Shown: positions 1 to 7,713 of the stretch, piece by piece | Position numbering within the stretch: position 1 is the first letter of the stretch | How the letters are laid out: every line of letters begins with the position of its first letter | DNA from: Anaerorhabdus sp036637135 | GTDB lineage: Bacteria; Bacillota_I; Bacilli_A; Erysipelotrichales; Erysipelotrichaceae | Assembly (NCBI RefSeq): GCF_036637135.1 | Contig: NZ_JAVWNC010000048.1 | Coordinates: 1 to 17,338 of the forward strand | Reading direction: 5' to 3' | DNA: 17,338 bases | Translations under genes and position numbers: made by a program | Notes under the pieces: generated by a model | Databases searched by the model: none | Seen by the model: only the letters and a program-made list of their open reading frames with translations | Told to the model about the DNA's origin: nothing

Positions 1-476
1 AGATAAATAATAAATCAAGAATCGTTGCAGGATATTGTTGGGATTGGAATAAAAATACACGCAAAGACACTGGAATATTTGATATAACAATACCCGAGCA
101 TAACTTTGGAATGAGTTGGAATCTAGATAATACACAGACATGGGCAATTGATGAAGAATCTGTTCATGAGGCTGGTTGTATACATACTTGCCAAGGATTA
201 GAGTTTGATTACGTAGGTGTAATTATAGGTGATGATTTAAAGTTTGAGGATGGACATATTGTAACTGATTTTACAAAACGTGCTAAAACAGATCAATCTC
301 TTAGGGGAATTAAAAAGTTGTATCAAGAAAATCCTGAAGAGGCTCTTAGACTTACTGATTCAATTATAAAGAATACTTATAGAACATTAATGACTAGAGG
401 TATGAAGGGATGTTATGTATATTATAAAAATGGTAGTATAAATAGATATGTACATCAACTCAAAAAAATACAATAG
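1..476 (+). CDS. DUF2075 helicase-like protein, C-terminal part (5' end outside window)
   Basis: The frame is open from the first base (first whole codon at 3) to the TAG at 474-476, so only the last 157 residues are present. An ATG at 111 is internal: the residues before it read SRIVAGYCWDW and IPEHNFGM, which I recognise as conserved in the C-terminal half of DUF2075 proteins, as are HEAGCIHTCQGLEFDYVGVI and the later KRAKTDQSL and NTYRTLMTRGMKGCYVY stretches. DUF2075 proteins are SF1-helicase-like P-loop ATPases, sometimes fused to an N-terminal GIY-YIG nuclease domain; that half and the Walker A motif would lie upstream of the window. The role of the family is poorly defined, and a nucleic-acid-remodelling or defence-associated role is inference from the fold and from the neighbouring STAND gene. 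A 248-bp gap separates it from that gene, so co-transcription is uncertain. The family call is firm; the function is not. Confidence 0.85.
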   Translation, partial: INNKSRIVAGYCWDWNKNTRKDTGIFDITIPEHNFGMSWNLDNTQTWAIDEESVHEAGCIHTCQGLEFDYVGVIIGDDLKFEDGHIVTDFTKRAKTDQSLRGIKKLYQENPEEALRLTDSIIKNTYRTLMTRGMKGCYVYYKNGSINRYVHQLKKIQ

Positions 477-625
477 AATTATATACTATAAAAGAATTTT
501 AGAGATTTATAAGTCAATATATTTTAAAATTATAAATTACTCAGCATTATGATTGTTGAGAATATAAATGTTTTATACCATTTTAAAAAAGCACTTATAT
601 TGATTAACAACAAAAAGTAGGAAAG

Positions 626-642
626 TATAAAATGCTTTTATA
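626..642. repeat. Short inverted repeat upstream of the STAND gene
   Basis: Perfect 7-bp arms TATAAAA and TTTTATA are separated by the 3-base loop TGC. All arm pairs are A:T, so a transcription terminator is unlikely. It lies about 80 bp upstream of the metallophosphoesterase-STAND start and close to a second palindrome, so an operator or a chance AT-rich symmetry are both possible. Confidence 0.35.
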
Positions 643-645
643 AAT

Positions 646-659
646 TTAAGTATACTTAA
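646..659. repeat. 14-bp perfect palindrome upstream of the STAND gene
   Basis: TTAAGTATACTTAA is a perfect, gapless palindrome. It sits 66 bp before the ATG at 725, where an operator for a dimeric regulator could lie. I see no convincing -35/-10 pair placing it relative to a promoter, and AT-rich DNA yields such palindromes by chance fairly often. Confidence 0.35.
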
Positions 660-724
660 TATATAGTAAAAAAGTTAACTTGTTTCAACGAATAAAATGG
701 CTATGATTAATAAATGGAGGGTTT

Positions 725-3721
725 ATGAGGATATTATTTCTACATATTAGCGATATTCATATTCAATTAAGTACAGATTGGAGTGAAGAAAGAATAAATA
801 AAATGGTGGATACTTTAAATCCATATTCTATAGGAAAAATAGAAAGTGTATTTATATGTCTAACAGGAGATATTGCATTTTCAGGGTTTAGACGACAATA
901 TGATACTGCATCGATAATGCTAAACTATCTAATTAGTAAAGTGAAAGAAAGAGTATCAGAAGATTGCCATTTTTTTATGGTTCCTGGGAACCATGATTTA
1001 AATTATAATACTAAAGAAATTACAAATCTTTCTAAAGAAAAAAATGAAGCAATAAAACTTTCAAGTTATAAACATTTTGCCAATGAATTTTTTAATAGGA
1101 ATGAAAAAATTAACGAATTTGAACAAAAACTAGTAGATATAAATGGATTCACTATAGAAATTAATTTAATTAATACTGCATTTTATTCTAAGATTGATGA
1201 AAATGATAAAGGAATTCACAAACTTTCTCAATCAACATTAAACGAATTAAGAATAGACAAAAAAGCTAATATGGTAATAACCCTAATGCATCATGCTCCT
1301 GAATGGTTTGCAGATGAATGCAAGCATGAGTTAGAAAAAATAATATTTTCGCAAAACACGTTAGTGTTTTGCGGACATGAACATAATTTATCCGCAAAAA
1401 AAATAGCTTTTGAAAATAAGGATGACACAATTTTGTTTAATGGAGGATGTTTATCTAATAAAGGAAATTGGAATAAAAGCGAATATTTTTCTATAGTATT
1501 TGATACAAATGAAAATAAAATCTTTAGAACACATTATCGGTGGAGTTTATTAGATAATGTTTATGAAAAAATTGAAACTAGTGAAAATAGAATTATTCTG
1601 AAAAATTCCGCTGAAATTCCAAAAGTTACGAATAGTTTCTTTGTTGATAATTTTACGGATGTAAGTGATGGATATAATGTTTCAGATTATTTTGTGTTTC
1701 CTAGACTTGAGAGAGCAAAAAGGATAAATGGAAAAAAGATTTTAGAAATTGTTGAAAGAATTACATTTTTAGAAGAAATAGAAACTCACAAAAAAATAAT
1801 ATTAAAAGGAGAAGAACTATCTGGAAAGAGTACTCTAGTAAGAGAAATATTTAGAGAGTATTGTATAAAAAAATATGTTATATTTTGTGATGTAAATAAA
1901 ATTATAAATAATAATAGAAAACAAATTATACGCAGAATTTTTGATGAACAATATGCTACAACTAATGGAGAATATTCGAAATTTGAACAAGCTGATAAAA
2001 ATAAAAAAATGATAATTATAGATGATATTCATAATGTATCGAAAAAAAGTTTAGATGCTTTTTTGTTAGGTATGGAAGAAGATTTTGGGTACATAATTTA
2101 TACGAGCTCAACTATAATTGATGTTGATCTAGAGAATACAATAAAAAATTCCTTGTCAGATAATTCGTATCAAGAGTATAAAATTTTGCCTTTCTATTTT
2201 GATAAACGTGAAGAACTAATATATAAAGTTTTAAATAATCATAAGGATTTATCCAATGAAGAAATTAGGAATCTGGCGAGAAATATCGAAAATGTTTTGA
2301 AAGTACAAAGAAGATTTATTCAACTCAATCCTGGAGTTATCGTACAGTATATAAATTATTTTATGCGGTATCAAACAAACACAATCCAAGGAGAAAGCAA
2401 TGCTTTCGGTAGTGTATTTCAAGCAACATTAATAAATATGATACAGAAAATCGAAGTTAATCACTACAAAATCGAGAAGATTTTCACTATTTTAGCTAAA
2501 ATTGCTTTTTTTAGCCATAAGAATCGAAAATATCCAATAAGTATTGAGGATATACATCGTGTGATATCAAATTACAATTGCGAATATGCATCTGATATTG
2601 ATGAATACGGTTTTATTGATGATATGATTAAATCAAAAATAATGAAAAGAGCGGATGAATCAAATTATTTTTACTTTGCTAATAATAATATATTAAGCTA
2701 TTTTGTAGCAAGTGAAATTGTATCTTTACTAGATACAGAAAGTGTTAAGGACTGTTTAAATTATTCTTGCTACAGAATTAATGAGACAATACTGATGTTT
2801 GTTATTGCTAGGACAAACAATGTGGAGATATTAAATACAATAATAAATCGCGCGTTGAATATTGCTGATGAGTGGCCCGAGTATTCTTTTGAAGATAATA
2901 GTATTGAATATCTAAATAAATTAGATTTTGATAGTTTAAATATTGGTGTGCCAACGGATCAAGAAAGAGAAGAAGATAAAAAGCAAGAATTGAAAAATGA
3001 TAGAGATATGATTGATAATTCAATTGTTGACACAGTGAGAGTTTATGATTATGATGACCTAGAAGTTATTGAACTGCATAATCAGTTGATAAGAGCGATA
3101 TCATTATTAACGACGGTTACACGATGTTTTCCTGCTTTTGAGCACATCATGAAAGCAGATCAGAAGAAAGACGTAATGAATATTTTATTTTCTTTACCAA
3201 ATAAAATATTTTATAAATGGGCTTTTAGTATTGATTCAAATAAAAAAGATATTATAAAGCTTATTTTGAGCTTGGATTATGATGACTTCACACGAAAAAA
3301 TAGAATTAATGAAGAAGAAGTTTTAAAATATCTTCAATGGCAATCGACATCATTACTACTGGAGTTGTTTAATTTGGTTGGGAAAAGTGCTTATAGAGAA
3401 AATACAAAAACATTCTTCACTTCAAAGGATTTTATTAATCTTGAAAGAACAATTTATTTACTTGAACAACTTGTTGTAATTCAAAGTAATGGAAATTTCG
3501 ATGATTTTTTTAGAAAAGCAGTAAATCTTAAACAAAAGTTAAAATCACCGTTAAGTGTCATTATTTTGAATAGGGTGGTTCATGGGTATATGCTTAATAA
3601 TATTGATTTGCATCATTCTCAAATACAAAAACTGGAGAGGGAGTTCTTTAGAAATATTAGCCATCAGAGTGTTATTGTAGAAAGATTGAAGAGAAAAAAT
3701 TCTTTATCAAGAAAAAGATAA
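725..3721 (+). CDS. Metallophosphoesterase-STAND NTPase fusion protein, candidate antiviral defence protein
   Basis: 998 residues. Residues 1-270 form a calcineurin-like phosphoesterase with all the usual metal-binding motifs: SDIH (9-12), GD (48-49), GNHD (88-91), HH (189-190) and GHEH (217-220). A linker (about 300-345) leads to a P-loop NTPase with Walker A GEELSGKST (362-370) and Walker B KMIIIDD (428-434), followed by TSS near 460 as a sensor-1-like end of strand. The LPF (488-490) and LNPG (534-537) regions and the FANNNILSYFVASEI stretch (651-665) match the helical and winged-helix part typical of STAND/NACHT proteins. Residues 670-998 are predicted helical with no named domain and a basic tail. 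This effector-switch-sensor order resembles Avs-like antiviral STANDs: the C-terminus would sense a ligand, the NTPase would oligomerise, and the esterase would cut nucleic acid or a nucleotide. That role is inferred. The ATG follows GGAGGG (716-721) at short spacing, and the first beta strand begins directly after it, so no later start is possible. Codons are rich in ATA and AGA. Confidence 0.85.
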   Translation: MRILFLHISDIHIQLSTDWSEERINKMVDTLNPYSIGKIESVFICLTGDIAFSGFRRQYDTASIMLNYLISKVKERVSEDCHFFMVPGNHDLNYNTKEITNLSKEKNEAIKLSSYKHFANEFFNRNEKINEFEQKLVDINGFTIEINLINTAFYSKIDENDKGIHKLSQSTLNELRIDKKANMVITLMHHAPEWFADECKHELEKIIFSQNTLVFCGHEHNLSAKKIAFENKDDTILFNGGCLSNKGNWNKSEYFSIVFDTNENKIFRTHYRWSLLDNVYEKIETSENRIILKNSAEIPKVTNSFFVDNFTDVSDGYNVSDYFVFPRLERAKRINGKKILEIVERITFLEEIETHKKIILKGEELSGKSTLVREIFREYCIKKYVIFCDVNKIINNNRKQIIRRIFDEQYATTNGEYSKFEQADKNKKMIIIDDIHNVSKKSLDAFLLGMEEDFGYIIYTSSTIIDVDLENTIKNSLSDNSYQEYKILPFYFDKREELIYKVLNNHKDLSNEEIRNLARNIENVLKVQRRFIQLNPGVIVQYINYFMRYQTNTIQGESNAFGSVFQATLINMIQKIEVNHYKIEKIFTILAKIAFFSHKNRKYPISIEDIHRVISNYNCEYASDIDEYGFIDDMIKSKIMKRADESNYFYFANNNILSYFVASEIVSLLDTESVKDCLNYSCYRINETILMFVIARTNNVEILNTIINRALNIADEWPEYSFEDNSIEYLNKLDFDSLNIGVPTDQEREEDKKQELKNDRDMIDNSIVDTVRVYDYDDLEVIELHNQLIRAISLLTTVTRCFPAFEHIMKADQKKDVMNILFSLPNKIFYKWAFSIDSNKKDIIKLILSLDYDDFTRKNRINEEEVLKYLQWQSTSLLLELFNLVGKSAYRENTKTFFTSKDFINLERTIYLLEQLVVIQSNGNFDDFFRKAVNLKQKLKSPLSVIILNRVVHGYMLNNIDLHHSQIQKLEREFFRNISHQSVIVERLKRKNSLSRKR

Positions 3722-3807
3722 TAAACATAGATTAATTCATATGTCAAATAATAATTTTGATAAATCTAGAATGATTGAAGTTCCATTATGTTAATTTGAT
3801 ATGTAAT

Positions 3808-3838
3808 TTGAACACTCGATAATTATGTTTCGTATAAT
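3808..3838 (+). promoter_or_regulatory. Possible upstream promoter in the spacer before the PRD regulator
   Basis: TTGAAC (3808-3813) and a perfect TATAAT (3833-3838) are 19 bp apart, longer than the preferred 17. If active it would give a leader of about 165 bases before the regulator. The promoter at 3952-3979 is better placed. Confidence 0.3.
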
Positions 3839-3951
3839 GTTTATCATAGTAAAGATTTTTTATGAAATATCAGTAAACATATTTAATTTTAAAAATTGAA
3901 TATAGTGATTTGAAAATTGAATTATCCTATTTTCACAATATAAAAATGCTT

Positions 3952-3979
3952 TTGATTTTTTTACTATATCTTGTATAAT
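3952..3979 (+). promoter_or_regulatory. Sigma-70-type promoter for the PRD regulator and perhaps the whole PTS operon
   Basis: TTGATT (3952-3957), a 16-bp spacer and a perfect TATAAT (3974-3979) predict a start near 3986, some 25 bases before the ATG at 4011. The rest of the 3722-3998 spacer is AT-rich, with no gene and no clear terminator for the STAND gene. Confidence 0.65.
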
Positions 3980-4010
3980 GGTCACATATTGATAATACTT
4001 GGGAGAGAAT

Positions 4011-5927
4011 ATGAATAAACGTTTCAAATCCATTATTAATATGCTACAAAGTCAGGAATATGTGACTTCTTTTCAGTTTGCAGAAAAGCTGAAAGTAAGT
4101 GATCGTACAATAAGAAGTGACTTTAGAGAACTAAATGAATTTATAGAAGATCATGGAGCGTTTATCACATCGAGTCCAAGTAAAGGATATAAATTAGAGA
4201 TTGAGGACCAAAAATTATTTAAGTCATTATTAGAAAGCTTTAATGATGAAACTATGCCAGAGAACTCTGAAGAACGTATTACCTATTTACTAAGATACTT
4301 CTTACAAAATCCAAGTTATGTGAAAATTGAGGACCTATGTGATTTGTTATATGTCAGTAAGTCAACTCTTCAACAAGACCTTAAGTCTGCCAAAGAAGTA
4401 TTAGCGGAATATGGATTAGAACTTAAACAAAAGCCAAATTATGGATTAAAAATAGATGGTAAAGAATTTGATTTTAGATTGTGCCTTACTAACTTTACCA
4501 TGGAACATATGCATGTTAAGAAAGCAGAATATGATGGTAATGAACAATTAATCTTAGGTTTAAAAGACAAATTAACTCAAATACTAAGAGAAGAACAATA
4601 TGAAATATCTAATTTCTCATTTAATAATTTAGTGATGCATTTATTGGTTGCGATGAAACGGATTGAGCAAAAGTGTTTTGTTACAATGGATAAAACTGAA
4701 CTTAGTAATCTAAAGAATAAAGATGAATACAAGGTTGCGAAACGAATAGTAGATGCTTGTAGCGAGTTAACGGGACTTGTCATACCAGAGAGTGAATGTG
4801 GATACATTACAATTCATTTATCAGGTAAACAAAATTTAAATGCTTATGCAAGTAATCATGAAAATATAATCATTGATAAGAATACACAAGAAATTGTGGA
4901 TGAAATGTTGAATCGTATCTATGGTACCTATCGAGTAGATTTCAGAGATAACTTAGATTTAAGAATGACTTTGTATTTGCATTTGGTACCACTATTGAAT
5001 CGAATCAAATACAATCTGACGATGAAGAATCCTTTGCGTGAGGAAATACTAAGACACTATTCATTAGCGTACCAATTTGCGAAAGAGGCATGTATAGCGA
5101 TAGAGAATAAATACAATCGTTCCATTAGTGATGATGAGATTTGTTACTTTGCATTACATCTAAACTTAGCCCTTGAACAACAACGTGTGGATAACACAAT
5201 GAAGAATGTTTTGGTTGTATGTAGTACGGGAAAAGGGACTAGTGAATTATTAGCGTATCGTATACGTTCTCAATTCAAAGAATCACTAAATCAAGTAACA
5301 CCTTGTGATTTATTAGGACTGCATAAAATCGATTTTTCAAATTATCATTATATCTTTGCGACGGTACCTATTGATTTTCCAGTACCATTACCGATTATTC
5401 AAATTGAATATTTCTTTCAAAATGATGATATAGCGAAGATTAAGAAAATTATTAGTGGAAATACTGTTAGTAAAATAGATAAATATTTTAGTAAAGATTT
5501 ATTTTATACTGATATAACAGGTAAAACAAAAGAGGAAGTATTAAAGAAAATAGTAAATCAGGTAAGTAAGGTTAGAGAAATACCAGACAATTACTTTGGT
5601 TCAATACTCGAAAGAGAAGCTTTAGCTGTTACTGAGTTTGGTAATTATGTTGCGATTCCGCATCCAAACGTTGCATTATCAAAAGAAACATTTGTCAGTG
5701 TTACGATACTCAAAGAACCTATTGTTTGGCAAAAAACCAAAGTACAATTTATCTTCTTACTTTCCATCGAAAAAGATGGAACAGAAGATCTAAGACTATT
5801 TTATGAAACAACAAGTAAGATGTTGATGAGCGAAAACAACGTTAAAATGCTGATTAATGCGAAAGATTTTGACATTATGTTAGGACTTCTAAGAAGAATA
5901 GAAGAGGAAGTCATTGCGGAAAATTAG
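4011..5927 (+). CDS. LicR/MtlR-type PTS-controlled transcriptional activator (HTH-HTH-PRD-PRD-EIIB-EIIA)
   Basis: 638 residues. In order: an N-terminal HTH_11 winged helix (about 4-62, recognition part VSDRTIRSDFREL), a second Mga-like HTH (about 100-150, YVSKSTLQQDL), PRD1 (about 195-275) with His210 and His269, PRD2 (about 300-392) with His324 and His383, a GatB-like EIIB domain with the phosphocysteine Cys404 in VCSTGKGTS, and a fructose/mannitol-type EIIA with His551 in AIPHPN. All expected phosphorylation sites are present. Proteins of this build are DNA-binding activators: HPr-dependent PRD phosphorylation activates and EIIB-dependent phosphorylation inhibits, so activity reports substrate flux. 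They are often labelled BglG-type antiterminators, but the N-terminus here is DNA-binding rather than a CAT RNA-binding domain. It is the first gene of the operon and probably controls the genes downstream. ATG 4011 is chosen over an in-frame TTG at 3999 because GGGAGAG (4001-4007) sits just before it. Confidence 0.9.
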   Translation: MNKRFKSIINMLQSQEYVTSFQFAEKLKVSDRTIRSDFRELNEFIEDHGAFITSSPSKGYKLEIEDQKLFKSLLESFNDETMPENSEERITYLLRYFLQNPSYVKIEDLCDLLYVSKSTLQQDLKSAKEVLAEYGLELKQKPNYGLKIDGKEFDFRLCLTNFTMEHMHVKKAEYDGNEQLILGLKDKLTQILREEQYEISNFSFNNLVMHLLVAMKRIEQKCFVTMDKTELSNLKNKDEYKVAKRIVDACSELTGLVIPESECGYITIHLSGKQNLNAYASNHENIIIDKNTQEIVDEMLNRIYGTYRVDFRDNLDLRMTLYLHLVPLLNRIKYNLTMKNPLREEILRHYSLAYQFAKEACIAIENKYNRSISDDEICYFALHLNLALEQQRVDNTMKNVLVVCSTGKGTSELLAYRIRSQFKESLNQVTPCDLLGLHKIDFSNYHYIFATVPIDFPVPLPIIQIEYFFQNDDIAKIKKIISGNTVSKIDKYFSKDLFYTDITGKTKEEVLKKIVNQVSKVREIPDNYFGSILEREALAVTEFGNYVAIPHPNVALSKETFVSVTILKEPIVWQKTKVQFIFLLSIEKDGTEDLRLFYETTSKMLMSENNVKMLINAKDFDIMLGLLRRIEEEVIAEN

Positions 5928-5931
5928 GGTA

Positions 5932-5952
5932 TTTCCGTAATTGATACGGAAA
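5932..5952 (+). promoter_or_regulatory. Palindrome between the regulator gene and the PTS operon, operator or RNA hairpin
   Basis: Perfect 8-bp arms TTTCCGTA (5932-5939) and TACGGAAA (5945-5952) flank a 5-base loop. No T-run follows on the + strand, so it is not an ordinary terminator. A third arm, CGGAAA at 5917-5922 over the end of the regulator gene, can pair with TTTCCG (5932-5937) instead, so two exclusive foldings exist. It could be the binding site of the PRD activator or part of an RNA switch. Confidence 0.5.
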
Positions 5953-5963
5953 AAGATGAAGTG

Positions 5964-6014
5964 GAAACACGCAAGACACCATGGCATTATAGTGGTGTAA
6001 GGCGTGTTTCTTTT
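5964..6014 (+). terminator. Long stem-loop with T-rich tail in the leader of the first EIIB gene
   Basis: Outer arms GAAACACGC (5964-5972) and GCGTGTTTC (6002-6010) pair perfectly over 9 bp. After a symmetrical AAG/AAG internal loop, ACACCA (5976-5981) pairs with TGGTGT (5993-5998). TTTTCTC follows at once. As RNA this is a plausible Rho-independent terminator or attenuator between the regulator gene and the PTS genes, ending about 28 bases before the EIIB ATG. As DNA, the arms flank a TATAGT (5988-5993) that could be a -10 element, so an operator around an activator-dependent promoter is the alternative. Confidence 0.5.
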
Positions 6015-6041
6015 CTCATAGAGGCACGAAAGGTGAAGCAA

Positions 6042-6392
6042 ATGCGCATTTGTCTAGCATGCTGCGCGGGCATGTCGACCAGTATCGTTGTTCAAAAAAT
6101 GAGAGAAGCAGCGCGAAGCTGTAATGAGAATCATGAGATATGGGCAATCGAGCAATCACATATCGAAAGAAACATTGAAAAATTCGATGTCTTGTTGATT
6201 GGTCCACAAATTAAACACCGATATCAAGTGATTCGAGAATTAGTTCCAAACCACATACCTGTAGCAATCATCGATTCTACTAGTTATGGGAGGTATGATG
6301 GGGAAGCAGTTTTAAAACAAGCAAAACAAATATATGAGGAGGACGAAAAATGTCAAAGTCAAGTTTCGGTCAAAAGTTCGAAGACGGATTGA
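6042..6392 (+). CDS. PTS system lactose/cellobiose-type EIIB component (first copy)
   Basis: 116 residues, cytoplasmic. EIIB takes phosphate from EIIA on a cysteine and passes it to the sugar held by EIIC. The N-terminus, MRICLACCAGMSTS, matches the family P-loop; by alignment with LLCAAGMSTS the phosphorylated residue is Cys7, and Cys8 replaces the usual alanine. LLIGPQI and the C-terminal YGRYDGEAVLKQA are also family features. The chosen ATG follows AGGTGA (6031-6036) and starts the first beta strand; the same frame stays open upstream to an ATG at 5961, but those residues come from the leader hairpin and look unlike protein. The C-terminal tail (about 15 polar residues) is longer than usual and its last 43 bases overlap the EIIC gene, indicating translational coupling. 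The operon has a second EIIB gene at 11676. Confidence 0.9.
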   Translation: MRICLACCAGMSTSIVVQKMREAARSCNENHEIWAIEQSHIERNIEKFDVLLIGPQIKHRYQVIRELVPNHIPVAIIDSTSYGRYDGEAVLKQAKQIYEEDEKCQSQVSVKSSKTD

Positions 6393-7702
6393 TGGTCATT
6401 GCAGAAAAAGTAGATGGTAACAAATACTTAGGAGCAATTAAAGATGGTTTTACAACATTTATGCCATTTATCATCGTTGGATCTTTTGCAACATTATTTA
6501 ATACATTAATCTGTTCAACAAAAACAGGTTTAGCAGCATTTATTCCATGGTTAGTTAATTTAAAGCCAGCATTTGATGCAATTAACTTTGCAACACTATC
6601 ATGCATGGCACTTCCAATTGTATTCTTAATCGCAATGGAATTAGCTAGAAAAAATAAAGTTCCTGAGTACATTACAGGAGTTATCGCATTAGCATCATTT
6701 GTTATTGTTGTACCTCAATATGTAGAAGTTATTGTTAATGAAGTAACAGGTACTGCAGCAGGTTTACCAGGTGCAGCAATTGGAGCACAAGGTCTATTTA
6801 TTGGAATGTTCTTAACATTAATTGTAGTTGAAATATTCTCTAAATTAATGAAGGTTGAAAAGATTAAAATCAAAATGCCACCTTCAGTTCCAGGGCAAAT
6901 TGCTACATCATTTAATACATTAATTCCTATTTTAATCACATTATTAATTGTTTCTATTGGAGGTACATTATTCCATATAGCAACAGGTTCTTATTTAAAC
7001 CAATGGATTTATGCTGTTGTACAAGCACCACTTGAAGCAGTATTCCAAAGTCCAGTTGGAGCTATCGCATTGTTCATGATTGCACAAGTATTCTGGTTCT
7101 TAGGTATTCACGGTAACATGGTTATTACACCAATCCGTAATCCATTAATTGCATCTGCAATCGCTGCAAACATCGCATCTGCAGCAGCAGGAACTATTCC
7201 TAATCAACCAATTACTTATGGTTCATTAGTAAGCTTTATTGTAGTCGGTGGTGCGGGAGTTGTTATTTCATTATTATTTGCGATTTTCATCTTCTCTAAA
7301 CGTGATGATCATAGAATGATTGCTAAATTAGGTGTTGGACCAGCATTATTTGGTATCAGTGAACCAGTTGTTTATGGGTTACCACTGGTATTAAATATGA
7401 CATTTGCAATTCCATTTATCCTAGCAGCAGGTGTTGCAACAGGTTCAGTTTTATTCTTTACAAGCATTGGTTTCTTGCCATGTAATATTGTCGATGTTCC
7501 ATTTGGATTCCCAATTATTATCAATGCATTCATTGGTCATGGTTGGCAAGGTGTAGTAGTACAATTATTTATCTTGGTTGCATGTACTGCATTGTATGCA
7601 CCATTTGTATTACTATCAAACAAACAATATGCAAAAGAACAAGCTGAATTAAAAGCACAACAAGCGCTTGAAGCAAAAGAAAATGGAGTACAAGAAGCAT
7701 AA
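6350..7702 (+). CDS. PTS system cellobiose/lactose-type EIIC permease
   Basis: 450 residues, an integral membrane protein of about ten helices that binds the sugar outside and releases it after phosphorylation by EIIB. The family's substrate-site motifs are present: GIHGN (252-256, His254) and GISEPVVYG (335-343, Glu338); the equivalent His and Glu contact the sugar in structurally studied ChbC-type permeases. GHGWQG (396-401) is another CelB/LacE family block. The hydrophilic, Ala- and Glu-rich C-terminus (after about 425) should be cytoplasmic. AGGAGG (6337-6342) lies seven bases before the ATG, inside the EIIB gene. It is the only EIIC of this class in the operon, although there are two EIIB genes. 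Cellobiose, other beta-glucosides or chitobiose-like disaccharides are the likely substrates; the GH1 partners favour beta-glucosides. Confidence 0.92.
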   Translation: MSKSSFGQKFEDGLMVIAEKVDGNKYLGAIKDGFTTFMPFIIVGSFATLFNTLICSTKTGLAAFIPWLVNLKPAFDAINFATLSCMALPIVFLIAMELARKNKVPEYITGVIALASFVIVVPQYVEVIVNEVTGTAAGLPGAAIGAQGLFIGMFLTLIVVEIFSKLMKVEKIKIKMPPSVPGQIATSFNTLIPILITLLIVSIGGTLFHIATGSYLNQWIYAVVQAPLEAVFQSPVGAIALFMIAQVFWFLGIHGNMVITPIRNPLIASAIAANIASAAAGTIPNQPITYGSLVSFIVVGGAGVVISLLFAIFIFSKRDDHRMIAKLGVGPALFGISEPVVYGLPLVLNMTFAIPFILAAGVATGSVLFFTSIGFLPCNIVDVPFGFPIIINAFIGHGWQGVVVQLFILVACTALYAPFVLLSNKQYAKEQAELKAQQALEAKENGVQEA

Positions 7703-7713
7703 ATATGAGTTAG

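Noticed and set aside
600..633. TTGATT and TATAAA as a promoter for the STAND gene
   Set aside because: The spacer is 20 bp and several other weak pairs exist in this AT-rich spacer, so no single promoter can be supported.
1835..2032. Minus-strand open frame inside the STAND gene
   Set aside because: A low-complexity Ile/Tyr/Phe-rich product opposite an AT-rich coding gene, with no ribosome binding site or family match.
3999..4010. TTG start for the PRD regulator
   Set aside because: The ribosome binding site GGGAGAG lies between this TTG and the ATG at 4011, so it serves the ATG.
5869..5901. TTGACA at the end of the regulator gene as a promoter for the PTS genes
   Set aside because: No -10-like hexamer lies 15-19 bp downstream; the bases encode the conserved C-terminus of the EIIA domain.
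5964..5980. Catabolite-responsive element in the leader of the first EIIB
   Set aside because: TGGAAACACGC resembles a cre start, but the central CG and the matching half of the motif are missing.
5961..6041. N-terminal extension of the first EIIB from ATG 5961
   Set aside because: The extra 27 residues come from the arms of the leader hairpin and have no ribosome binding site, while ATG 6042 has AGGTGA and begins the family's first beta strand.
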